Of a stretch of DNA of 64,000 bases, positions 35,644-44,002 are shown in pieces (position 1 is the stretch's first letter; every line of letters begins with the position of its first letter). Made by a program: the position numbers and the translations under genes. The stretch comes from an uncultured Eubacteriales bacterium (GTDB taxonomy: Bacteria > Bacillota > Clostridia > Tissierellales > Peptoniphilaceae): NCBI GenBank assembly GCA_900539725.1, contig UQDI01000008.1, forward strand, positions 1 through 64,000, read 5' to 3'. Below the pieces are notes generated by a model. It saw only the letters and a program-made list of their open reading frames with translations, was not told the origin of the DNA and did no database searches.

Positions 35644-37003
35644 CTTGATAAGCCTAGTAATATTATCATTCTTACTCACTTCATGTGCGCCAAAAAATAC
35701 AATATCAAATCCAGACCTATATGGCGTTTGGCAAGTAAAAGAGATAAAGGACGTAGAGGAAAAGCAAAAAGAAGTCGACGCGGCGCTTAGGGTAGACGAC
35801 TACATCTACATCAGTGATGATGACTACATCATAGGTAACGACGTCATCAAAGACGCCAAGACTAAATATAGAAAAGTATCATTGAAGGACTATCTATTCT
35901 TTAATTATAAGATAGAGCTTAATGATACGGGTGGCCTTGATGCTGATGTTTACTCCATATACGAAGATGATAGCTTTAGATATGACCTCATCATAAGTGA
36001 GGATAAGATGATGATTAAGCTAGGTAAGTACCTCTACACGCTTACTAAGACTGACAAGGCACTTGATGAAGTGCATATGAAGGAGCTAGTTGCTCTTGTT
36101 GAGGGCACAGAAGCAGATGCTAGTGAAGCCGTAGATGAAAATATCGGCTTTTTACTAGGCCTTAGAGAGGACAAAGACGGTGTATCGACTTACAAGACCA
36201 TATACATGCAGCCATACAAGGGCGAGGCTTATGAGCTTGATTACCTACTAGTCCCAAGGCGCGATGGTTTTGCGAGGATCGAGTGCGCCAAAATTGAAAA
36301 AGACGGCATATATCAAGAAGATTTCTTAGTTATTAATGACCATGTCAATACTTTTGAATCGCTTGTGCTTTATGATGGGCAAAACGAAAAAGCGCTTGAT
36401 AGGATGAGAAAGATACTCTTCGTTGGCAATGATTATTTCTCATATGAGATAGTATCTAAGCTTAGGGACAACGGCGACATAGGCATATATTTCTTAGATA
36501 ATTACAGCCAAAACAATAAAGCCGCTCTCCGTGAACTAATAGATGAAAGCGAAACAGATAATACAAAGACTTATAAGATGGATGAGTTTAAAAACAGCTT
36601 AAACGATGCGAGAAACTTAACGGTAGTAAGGAACAACGGCTACTGGATACTTAAGCAGAGGGACTATGACATGAAGTATCCGGGTCTATATAAGGACAGC
36701 TACGTCATGAAGAAGCCAAATAAAAATCTTGTGCGCTTCGACGAGCTCTACTTCAATTATGAGACTTTGAAAGAGAAGTTTCCTAAGCTTAAGGACGCCT
36801 TTAGTGCGCCAAACAAGTCCATGGTCATGATATATAAGGACAAGACGCTCGCTGCCTACAGTGTATATAGAGACGAGATTATGGACGAGATCTTCTCCAT
36901 TGACTTAAACTCAAAGATCATAATGAATGAGTGGGCACTCGGACAATACGGCGATATGTGGAAAGAAAAATTTATCTCGCTTGGTGCGAAGAAGATAAAA
37001 TAA
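35627..37003 (+). CDS. Lipoprotein of unknown function, linked to the two-component system
   Basis: A 458-residue protein with a lipoprotein signal peptide: KKI, hydrophobic core LSLISLVILSFLL and lipobox LTSC with the anchoring cysteine at about residue 20. The mature part is rich in charged and aromatic residues and seems beta-rich, without a motif I recognise. Since its gene starts inside the kinase gene, it probably acts with the kinase, as extracytoplasmic co-sensor or regulated product (compare YycH-like partners). That is inference from position only. Confidence 0.7.
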   Translation: MKKILSLISLVILSFLLTSCAPKNTISNPDLYGVWQVKEIKDVEEKQKEVDAALRVDDYIYISDDDYIIGNDVIKDAKTKYRKVSLKDYLFFNYKIELNDTGGLDADVYSIYEDDSFRYDLIISEDKMMIKLGKYLYTLTKTDKALDEVHMKELVALVEGTEADASEAVDENIGFLLGLREDKDGVSTYKTIYMQPYKGEAYELDYLLVPRRDGFARIECAKIEKDGIYQEDFLVINDHVNTFESLVLYDGQNEKALDRMRKILFVGNDYFSYEIVSKLRDNGDIGIYFLDNYSQNNKAALRELIDESETDNTKTYKMDEFKNSLNDARNLTVVRNNGYWILKQRDYDMKYPGLYKDSYVMKKPNKNLVRFDELYFNYETLKEKFPKLKDAFSAPNKSMVMIYKDKTLAAYSVYRDEIMDEIFSIDLNSKIIMNEWALGQYGDMWKEKFISLGAKKIK

Positions 37004-37009
37004 TTAGGC

Positions 37010-37038
37010 TTGCAAATAGGGCTCATATGTAGTATAAT
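37010..37038 (+). promoter_or_regulatory. Promoter for the small membrane protein
   Basis: TTGCAA (37010-37015), a 17-nt spacer and TATAAT (37033-37038). A ribosome binding site GAAGGTG lies upstream of ATG 37064. Confidence 0.75.
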
Positions 37039-37063
37039 TAGTAATCATAGCGAAGGTGAAGTA

Positions 37064-37444
37064 ATGGGTACTATAAAATCAATTTTAGAAAAAATACTTA
37101 CAGAAGTAAAACCATATATGACAGAGACATCGCTTCTATTCATAGTTGCACTTGTCTTTGCTGTTTTAGTTTTATTTTTGCACATAGCCTTTATGAAGTA
37201 TAAGTTTGTTAAGTATATACCGACTATAGGCTTAATAATATTTGCTGCAGTAGTTTTATTAAAGGGCAATAAGAGAAGTATATTGCAAGCGTCAATCGTT
37301 GATATGAAACTTGCCATCATTTCCTTAACGGCGGCATTTACATCACTCTTTGTAGCTATAGCGATGGGGTCGATGGCGAAGAGGAGAAAGTCAAGGAAGA
37401 CAAGAGTAAGTACAAAAGCTAAGAGTGAAGAAACAAGTAAATAG
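37064..37444 (+). CDS. Small membrane protein, unknown function
   Basis: A 126-residue protein with three hydrophobic segments (about residues 22-42, 48-64 and 80-102) and a strongly basic C-terminal tail rich in K, R, S and T. ATG 37064 follows GAAGGTGAAG; an in-frame extension to 37010 would start inside the promoter. It is a single-gene unit with its own promoter and terminator. No family is recognised. Confidence 0.7.
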   Translation: MGTIKSILEKILTEVKPYMTETSLLFIVALVFAVLVLFLHIAFMKYKFVKYIPTIGLIIFAAVVLLKGNKRSILQASIVDMKLAIISLTAAFTSLFVAIAMGSMAKRRKSRKTRVSTKAKSEETSK

Positions 37445-37464
37445 AGTAGATCATATAAAAATAC

Positions 37465-37500
37465 AAGAGTAGACAGATTTGATTTGCCTACTCTTTTTTT
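37465..37500. terminator. Bidirectional terminator
   Basis: An 8-bp stem AAGAGTAG / CTACTCTT around a 15-nt loop, followed by a run of T. It overlaps the end of the minus-strand GIY-YIG gene and stops the plus-strand membrane protein gene. Confidence 0.8.
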
Positions 37501-37751
37501 GCGTCTTCCTCTATTAAGTTTAATTTAGCTTCTTTCGTAAGTTTTTTAATCGCTGCCTCTCTTTGCATCGCTTCTTCCTTAGTAAGGAAGCTCTCGTAGT
37601 GAACTAGCTCAAAGGGGCCGCGGCCTCTTGTGTACTTCGCGCCCTTGCCGCTCCTATGTTTTTCTATGCGCTTATAAATATTATCAGTGTAGCCAGTGTA
37701 GATGGAGCCGTCGTTGCACCTAAGCATGTAGATATAATAAAGCTTATTCAT
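37488..37751 (-). CDS. GIY-YIG domain endonuclease-like protein
   Basis: An 87-residue stand-alone GIY-YIG domain of the UPF0213/YhbQ type. The motif appears as YYIYMLRCNDGSIYTGYTDN, followed by the conserved arginine (KRIEKHRSGKGAKYTRGRGP) and the glutamate in HYESFLTKEEAMQREAAIKKL. Structure-specific DNA cutting has been reported for some relatives. It is encoded right after recX, start on stop codon, which may mean a shared role in DNA repair. Confidence 0.92.
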   Translation of the reverse strand: MNKLYYIYMLRCNDGSIYTGYTDNIYKRIEKHRSGKGAKYTRGRGPFELVHYESFLTKEEAMQREAAIKKLTKEAKLNLIEEDAKKE

Positions 37752-38191
37752 TATAGATCGACTATGTCCTTGATGTCGGAGTAGTCAAAGCCTCTGCTTA
37801 TTAAAAAGCGAATGATCTTGTTCTTTCTCTTGTATGGATCAGTCTCGCTCTTAGTCGCCTCGAGCTTTCTCTCGTAAGCCTCTTTAAGCGCTTCATACTC
37901 CATATCACTTGCTTCTTCTATCGCTTCTTCAATCTTATCGTCATCGACGCCTCTTTGTTTTAACTCGTAGACTATCTTTCTCGCGCCTTTGTTCTTGATA
38001 CGAAAACTATCTTCCACAAAAAACTTTACATATAAATCATCATCGACAAGGCCAACTTCTTCTATGTAGTCACAGACCTCACTTGTTTCTTCATCACTAA
38101 AGCCTTTTCTGATCAAGTAATCGTAGACATCCTTCTTCGTCTTAATGTTCTTCAAATATTTAATTGCATAGTTATAAGCTTTCTCGTTCAT
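37751..38191 (-). CDS. recX: Regulatory protein RecX
   Basis: A 146-residue member of the RecX family, built of three-helix repeats (the first AYNYAIKYLKNIKTKKDVYDYLIRKGFSDEETSEV; the last IIRFLISRGFDYSDIKDIV). RecX binds RecA filaments and usually inhibits them. It is on the short side but complete. The promoter must lie in the 38192-38290 intergenic region, divergent from the FHA gene. Confidence 0.85.
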   Translation of the reverse strand: MNEKAYNYAIKYLKNIKTKKDVYDYLIRKGFSDEETSEVCDYIEEVGLVDDDLYVKFFVEDSFRIKNKGARKIVYELKQRGVDDDKIEEAIEEASDMEYEALKEAYERKLEATKSETDPYKRKNKIIRFLISRGFDYSDIKDIVDL

Positions 38192-38263
38192 GATACACCT
38201 CTATAAATAATTCTAACAGATTAGTAAATATTTTTCAATATCCATAGCAAAAACTATTGATTT

Positions 38264-38273
38264 GTGATAAAAT
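38264..38273 (+). promoter_or_regulatory. Extended -10 promoter for the FHA-FtsW-PBP operon
   Basis: TGTGATAAAAT, a variant of the common TRTGN-TATAAT element, 18 bases before the likely GTG start. No strong -35 seen. Confidence 0.5.
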
Positions 38274-38291
38274 AAAGGTGAGGTGAAAGCT

Positions 38292-38711
38292 GTGGACTTT
38301 TTTTCAATACTGTCTATGATATTAAAATATATATTCATCATAATTATATATGCCTTCGTTTTTCAAATAGCGAAGATGATTTTTCAAGACATTAAGTCTA
38401 CTCAAGTCTCGAGGAAGGGCGCTTACTTAATGCTCATCGATGACGAGGAGAAGGACAAGATATATCCAATCAGAGAGAGCTTAAGCGTTGGCCGTGATAG
38501 GTACTCGGACATAAGGCTTGACTACAAGTTTGTATCGAAGAACCACTTCATTATCGAAGAGGACGAGGGAGAGTATTACTTATCTGATCTTGGTAGTAAG
38601 AACGGCACTTATGTCAATGGCACTAAGATTGAGGACGAAGTTATCTTAGAAGACGGCGACATCATTGAGCTTAATGACATTAGATTTGTTTTTGTTAATA
38701 GGGAGATATAA
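38292..38711 (+). CDS. Membrane-anchored FHA-domain protein
   Basis: A 139-residue protein with one N-terminal membrane helix (about residues 8-28) and a C-terminal FHA domain: YPIRESLSVGRDRYSDIRLDYKFVSKNHF (SVGRDRYSDI), then LSDLGSKNGTYVNGTKI. FHA domains bind phosphothreonine peptides. Gene order FHA-FtsW-PBP resembles the actinobacterial cell-wall/Ser-Thr kinase cluster, though no kinase is present in the window. The start codon is either GTG 38292 or GTG 38283; 38292 is better spaced from GAGGTG. Confidence 0.85.
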   Translation: MDFFSILSMILKYIFIIIIYAFVFQIAKMIFQDIKSTQVSRKGAYLMLIDDEEKDKIYPIRESLSVGRDRYSDIRLDYKFVSKNHFIIEEDEGEYYLSDLGSKNGTYVNGTKIEDEVILEDGDIIELNDIRFVFVNREI

Positions 38712-39941
38712 ATGAAAAAGAAAGTAAACATATCAAGGCCTTTACTATTGGTCTTCATGTTTGTAATACTTGAACTAAGTTTATTCTTCTTTTACAAAGA
38801 CATGAAACCAACTAAAAATTTTATATATTATACGAGTGGCGTACTTGTACTTATCTATTTACTAAATATCTTATTGATAAAGATATCACCAAAGGCAGAC
38901 CGCTACTTAAACCTTATAGTCTCGATGCTATTTTCAATAGGGGCCTTCGAAATACTAAGGCTTGATGAGGCGAGCGGCTTTAGGCAAATCATATGGATAA
39001 GCTTAGGCATAGTTATTTTTTATCTAGCCATCTTCATAATGACGGCTATGAAAAATAAATTTGACAAGATGTTTTTCTTAGTCTTGGCGCTCATCTACAT
39101 ACTTTTTATAATAACGCTTGTCTTTGGCAAGACGAAGTATGGGGCGAGAAACTGGATTAGGATAGGCAAGATCAGGTTTCAACCAGGTGAGTTCATCAAG
39201 ATACTCTATATATTCTTGCAGGCGATTTACTACAAAAATTATAAGAGGTACGCCTCAATCAAATTTGGACCAGAGATATTCACGCTTATCTCATATAGCT
39301 TCATAATGTTTTTCTTCTTGCAAAAGGACCTTGGCTCGGCAGTTATCATCTACGGTATGATGATGTTTAGCGAGTTTGTCTTTGAGAAGAAAAAGTATAT
39401 AAAGTATGTGAATCTAGCTTTAGCAGTCGTGATGAGCGTTGTGAGCTACAAGCTATTTAGCCACGTAAGAATAAGGGTCTTGAGCTTTATCAATCCATGG
39501 GACTACATGGACGGCATTGGCCTACAGATAACACAGTCGCTCTTCGCCATCAGTTCAGGCGGCTTCGTCGGAACAGGCATCGGCCTAGGACTGCCAAAGA
39601 CTATACCCGTTGCGACAAGCGACTTTATCTTCGCAGCTATATGCGAGGAGATGGGTACACTAGTTGGCATCGCAATCATAATGCTATTCATTATGCTAAT
39701 ATCGAGAATGTTTAAGATATCACTCAAGTCGAACGACACATTCTACAAGGCGCTGAGCTTCAATTGCGCGGTATTATTCTCAATACAGTCGCTACTGATT
39801 TTAGGCGGCGTACTTAAGCTAATACCACTGACAGGGGTTACCTTACCCTTCGTTGCCTATGGAGGCACGTCGATACTCGCGTCCTTCATAGTACTAGCCA
39901 TGGTGCAGTTTTCAAGCATAGAAGGTGAAGTCGATGGATAG
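38712..39941 (+). CDS. FtsW/RodA/SpoVE-family peptidoglycan polymerase
   Basis: A 409-residue polytopic SEDS glycosyltransferase with about ten helices. Characteristic segments are NWIRIGKIRFQPGEFIKI, DLGSAVIIYGMMMFSEF, QSLFAISSGGFVGTGIGLG, FIFAAICEEMG and LPFVAYGGTSILASFI (mostly variants of the family signature). Together with the class B penicillin-binding protein encoded next, it polymerises and cross-links peptidoglycan for growth or division. The order FHA-SEDS-PBP indicates a complete cell-wall unit. Confidence 0.93.
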   Translation: MKKKVNISRPLLLVFMFVILELSLFFFYKDMKPTKNFIYYTSGVLVLIYLLNILLIKISPKADRYLNLIVSMLFSIGAFEILRLDEASGFRQIIWISLGIVIFYLAIFIMTAMKNKFDKMFFLVLALIYILFIITLVFGKTKYGARNWIRIGKIRFQPGEFIKILYIFLQAIYYKNYKRYASIKFGPEIFTLISYSFIMFFFLQKDLGSAVIIYGMMMFSEFVFEKKKYIKYVNLALAVVMSVVSYKLFSHVRIRVLSFINPWDYMDGIGLQITQSLFAISSGGFVGTGIGLGLPKTIPVATSDFIFAAICEEMGTLVGIAIIMLFIMLISRMFKISLKSNDTFYKALSFNCAVLFSIQSLLILGGVLKLIPLTGVTLPFVAYGGTSILASFIVLAMVQFSSIEGEVDG

Positions 39942-41325
39942 GACGAATAAGAGAATTATTATTTCACTACTAATATTCTTAACGGCCTTCTTTGGGATTA
40001 TAGTCTACTTGACATATTTCCAATTATTCTTAGCTAAGGACATTAAAAACAATCCTTACAATAGAAGGAATAGGGTCGATGAAGAGAATGTTATTAGAGG
40101 AAATATTTACGATAGGAACGGCGTGGTTCTTGCCGAAACAAAGGTAAAGGGCGAAGAAAAGTCTAGGGTATATCCATTTGGACAAAGGTACTCGCACGTC
40201 ATTGGTTACACTAGTAAAAAGTATGGTAAGCAGGGTCTTGAAAGCACCTTCAATGATGTTTTGACAGGCACTGACAAGGACGATTATTTCAAGGACATCA
40301 GAAAGATATTTAACGACAGAGCTGGTAAGTCACTAGTTTTATCTATAGATAACAATTTAGAAGCGCTTATTGAGAAAAATTTTGCTAGAGAAAAAGGCGC
40401 CGTCATCGTCATGGACAACAGAACTGGAGAGATACTTGCAATGCACTCAAACCCTGGTTTTAATCCATCCACAATTGATCAAAACTGGGACGACTTTGTT
40501 AACTCAAATAATGGCGAGCTCCTAAATAGAGCAACACAAGGCCTATATCAACCGGGATCGACATTTAAACTCGTTAGTGCTATGGCGATACTTAAGTCAA
40601 AGCAGGACCTAAGCTACACAGATACAGGTAAGGAGACGGTCGACTCTTATATATTCAAAAACTCTGGCGGCAATAAATATGGCGAGGTTAATCTAAACAC
40701 TGCCATGAGCAAATCCATTAACACATATTTTATTAATAAAGTTATGAATATGGATAAGGATGAATTTTTTGATACGATTGAAGAGTTTTACATCGATAAG
40801 GACTTTGATTTTGATTTGGTTTTTGCTAAGTCAAAGCTCAATAGAGACGGTGGCAAAACTGAGATTGCATCTGATGCCATTGGCCAAGGCTCGATACTCG
40901 TTAGTCCACTCAATATGCTTATGGCGACGAGTGCCATTGCTAAAGAAGGGGTTATGATGAAGCCTTATATCGTCAAGATGGTCAAGGACAATAAAGGCAC
41001 TTTACTTGAATCAACTAAGAGTGAAGTATATAAGACTATCGGCAGTAAAGAGGACGCTGATAAGGTTAAAGCGGCGATGATAGAGACTGCAAGGACTGGA
41101 ACAGCAAGCTCCTTACAAAGAAAAGGCTTTACAATAGGTGCCAAAACTGGTACGGCTGAGCTCGGCAAGGGCAAGTACAACGCTTGGCTCGTAAGCTTTA
41201 TTCAGTCTGATAAGCTTGATTACAGCATTTGCGTTGTGAGTGAAGACCAAAGGAAGATGGGCTACCAAATGCAAGGCATTACTAAGATGATAAATGATTA
41301 TCTAATAAAAAATTATAATAAATAG
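39934..41325 (+). CDS. Class B penicillin-binding protein (transpeptidase)
   Basis: A 463-residue enzyme of the PbpA type, the typical partner of the preceding SEDS protein. It has an N-terminal anchor helix (about 8-28), a short pedestal region and a transpeptidase domain. Active-site motifs are S209TFK (QPGSTFKLV), SIN as SxN (MSKSINTYF) and K404TG (IGAKTGTAE). It is shorter than PBP2/PBP3 and lacks PASTA repeats. It overlaps the SEDS gene by 8 nt; GAAGGTG precedes ATG 39934. Confidence 0.92.
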   Translation: MDRTNKRIIISLLIFLTAFFGIIVYLTYFQLFLAKDIKNNPYNRRNRVDEENVIRGNIYDRNGVVLAETKVKGEEKSRVYPFGQRYSHVIGYTSKKYGKQGLESTFNDVLTGTDKDDYFKDIRKIFNDRAGKSLVLSIDNNLEALIEKNFAREKGAVIVMDNRTGEILAMHSNPGFNPSTIDQNWDDFVNSNNGELLNRATQGLYQPGSTFKLVSAMAILKSKQDLSYTDTGKETVDSYIFKNSGGNKYGEVNLNTAMSKSINTYFINKVMNMDKDEFFDTIEEFYIDKDFDFDLVFAKSKLNRDGGKTEIASDAIGQGSILVSPLNMLMATSAIAKEGVMMKPYIVKMVKDNKGTLLESTKSEVYKTIGSKEDADKVKAAMIETARTGTASSLQRKGFTIGAKTGTAELGKGKYNAWLVSFIQSDKLDYSICVVSEDQRKMGYQMQGITKMINDYLIKNYNK

Positions 41326-41339
41326 AAAGGGATGTTAAT

Positions 41340-43133
41340 ATGGACGAATTAAAAACAAGAGATCAAATTGACGAACGATTTAAGTGGGATTTGACAAAAA
41401 TCTTTGAAAGTGATGAAAAGTGGGCTGAAGAGTATGACGGCTTCTGCAAAGACTTTACAAAGCTAAGTGATTATGAAGGAAGACTTGGTGAAAGCGCAAA
41501 GACTTTCTTTGAATTCACTAAATTGAAATACGATTTAATTCACAGACTTGAATTAATTTATGTTTATGCAAGCTTAAAGTTTTCGCAAGACACTACAGAT
41601 ACTAAGAGTCAAGAGCTTATTGATAAAGCACAAACTGCTGAAATCAAGTTCTCAACAAGCTTAGCCTTTGAATCACCAGAAATATTAAAAATAGGAAGAA
41701 AGAAGATTGAAGACTTTATAGCTGAAGAAAAAGGCCTTGAAGAGTATAGAAAGACTTTTGAAGACATTCTTAGATACGAAGCACACACTTTAAGCGAAAA
41801 AGAAGAAGCACTTCTATCTAAAGCAGGCGACTTATATAGCGCACCAGATGACATCTACCAAATGTTCTCATATGCTGATTTGAAATTTGATTCAGTAGCA
41901 GATAAAGATGGCAAGATGCATCCACTAAGCCCAGGCGTGTTCACTAAGCTATTGGCTTCAGATGATGAAGTGTTAAGAAAAAATACATTCAACACATACT
42001 ATGACAATTACGCTGATCATATCAATATGCTTGCGGCTACATTAAAGGCAGCTGTTAAGAAAAACATCTTCAGAGCTGAAGTAAGAAATTTCAAGAGCGC
42101 TAGAGAAGCTGCATTATTTGCCAATGCTGTTGATGAAAAGATCTATGACAATCTTATCGAGTCAGTTCACGACAAGATTCATTACCTTCATAGATATATG
42201 AAGCTTAGAAAGAAATATATGGGCCTTAAAGAGCAACACATGTATGACATTTATATGCCAATGCTTAGCAGCTTAAAATTTGAAATTGATTATCCAGAAG
42301 CAACTGATATCATCAAAGAAGCAATCGCTCCACTTGGCAGTGAATATCAAGAAATTGCTTACAAGGGATATCATTCAAGATGGGTTGACGTATATGAAAC
42401 AAAGGGCAAGAGAGGCGGAGCCTTCTCATCAGGTGTTAAGGGCACTTACCCATACATCTTATTAAACCATAATAAATCAGTTGACTCACTATTTACATGC
42501 TGTCATGAAATGGGCCACTCAATGCACTCATACTTAACAAACACTACTCAACCGATCCAATACGCTAACTACAGCATATTCTTAGCAGAAATAGCTTCAA
42601 CTATGAATGAAACGCTATTAACTCACTACATGATTGACAACGCTAAGACTAAGGAAGAAAAATTATACTTCATAGACAATTATCTTGAATCATTCAGAAC
42701 TACATTATATAGACAAGCGATGTTTGCTGAATTTGAAAATATAATTCACAAATACGCTCAAGAAGGCGGCACTATAAACGCGGATTTCTTAAACAAGACT
42801 TACTACGATTTAAATAAGTTCTACTATGGTGACGATGTGGTTGTTGACGAGAAAATCAAGTACGAATGGGCTAGAATACCTCACTTCTACTACAACTTCT
42901 ACGTATTCCAATACTCAACAGGTATTAGCTGCGCAACTGAATTTGCAAGAAAAGTGCTTTCTAAAGAAGAAGGAGCAGTAGAAAAATATCTTGGCTTCTT
43001 GTCAAAGGGCTCAAGCGAGTACCCAATCGATATACTTAAAGAAGCTGGCGTAGATATGACTACTAAGGACCCAATACTAAACAGTTTAGATACATTTAAC
43101 GAGTTCATGGATAAGTTTGAAGAACTTATGTAG
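41340..43133 (+). CDS. pepF: Oligoendopeptidase F (M3B metallopeptidase)
   Basis: A 597-residue zinc peptidase with the M3 motif HEMGHSMHS (near residue 390), the usual PepF length, and the family N-terminus RDQIDERFKWDLTKIF. PepF cleaves oligopeptides of about 7 to 17 residues in the cytoplasm. Preceded by AAAGGGATG. It lies between the PBP gene and cdaA, with only 14 and 8 bases of spacing. Confidence 0.95.
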   Translation: MDELKTRDQIDERFKWDLTKIFESDEKWAEEYDGFCKDFTKLSDYEGRLGESAKTFFEFTKLKYDLIHRLELIYVYASLKFSQDTTDTKSQELIDKAQTAEIKFSTSLAFESPEILKIGRKKIEDFIAEEKGLEEYRKTFEDILRYEAHTLSEKEEALLSKAGDLYSAPDDIYQMFSYADLKFDSVADKDGKMHPLSPGVFTKLLASDDEVLRKNTFNTYYDNYADHINMLAATLKAAVKKNIFRAEVRNFKSAREAALFANAVDEKIYDNLIESVHDKIHYLHRYMKLRKKYMGLKEQHMYDIYMPMLSSLKFEIDYPEATDIIKEAIAPLGSEYQEIAYKGYHSRWVDVYETKGKRGGAFSSGVKGTYPYILLNHNKSVDSLFTCCHEMGHSMHSYLTNTTQPIQYANYSIFLAEIASTMNETLLTHYMIDNAKTKEEKLYFIDNYLESFRTTLYRQAMFAEFENIIHKYAQEGGTINADFLNKTYYDLNKFYYGDDVVVDEKIKYEWARIPHFYYNFYVFQYSTGISCATEFARKVLSKEEGAVEKYLGFLSKGSSEYPIDILKEAGVDMTTKDPILNSLDTFNEFMDKFEELM

Positions 43134-43141
43134 GAGGAACT

Positions 43142-44002
43142 ATGTTCGAGCAAATTAGCGATTTATTAGTAAACTTTAAACTAAGCTACCTTGTCGACAT
43201 CACAATAATTGCGCTAATAATATATCAACTATACAAGCTTGTTAAGCAAACTAGAGCTGAGCAGCTAACCAAAGGCTTCTTGGCCTTGCTTATAGTTACC
43301 AAGCTAAGTGAAGTACTCCACCTATATACACTTAGGTGGCTTATCGAAAACCTATTCAATGTAGGTCTTATCGCTTTAGTTGTTGTATTTCAGCCAGAGT
43401 TGAGGCGTGGACTTGAGTATATAGGAAGGATGAAGTTCTTTTCTAAATCCATTTCCGATTTTAAAAAGGAAAACTTTTCAAGAACAGTTAATGAGATAGT
43501 TGACGCATGCCTATCACTATCGAGACAAAAGATAGGAGCGCTTATCGTCATCGAGAGAAAAACTGGTCTTAACGAGATAGTTGATACAGGAACTGATATA
43601 GATGGTCTTGTATCAAGCGACTTACTTATAAATATCTTCATACCGAACACACCTCTTCACGATGGGGCGGTCGTTATTAAGAGCGATAAGGTAAGAGCTG
43701 CTGCATGCTTCTTGCCGCTAACAGATAATCAAAGCGTTCCAAGAGAATTAGGTACAAGACATAGAGCAGCGCTTGGTGTAACTGAGATGAGTGATGCACT
43801 TGCAGTTATAGTATCAGAAGAAACAGGAGCTATATCTACAGCAGAAGAAGGCGTTATCTCAAGATATCTAGACGAGAACACGCTTAGAGAGAAACTACTT
43901 AGCGTTTATTTACCAGAAAGTAGCGAGGACAAAGCATTATTTAAATGGAGGGCAAAAGATGAAGATCAAGATGAAGAAGTTCAAGATCAAGAACAAGAGT
44001 AA
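43142..44002 (+). CDS. cdaA: Diadenylate cyclase CdaA
   Basis: A 286-residue membrane enzyme that joins two ATP into c-di-AMP. Three N-terminal helices (about 12-85) precede the DAC domain with both catalytic motifs intact: D174-G-A (TPLHDGAVVI) and R206-H-R (RHRAALG). An acidic, Glu/Asp-rich tail follows. It is normally grouped with cdaR and glmM; cdaR overlaps its 3' end by 44 nt while glmM is absent. GdpP at 4701 degrades the product. Confidence 0.95.
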   Translation: MFEQISDLLVNFKLSYLVDITIIALIIYQLYKLVKQTRAEQLTKGFLALLIVTKLSEVLHLYTLRWLIENLFNVGLIALVVVFQPELRRGLEYIGRMKFFSKSISDFKKENFSRTVNEIVDACLSLSRQKIGALIVIERKTGLNEIVDTGTDIDGLVSSDLLINIFIPNTPLHDGAVVIKSDKVRAAACFLPLTDNQSVPRELGTRHRAALGVTEMSDALAVIVSEETGAISTAEEGVISRYLDENTLREKLLSVYLPESSEDKALFKWRAKDEDQDEEVQDQEQE

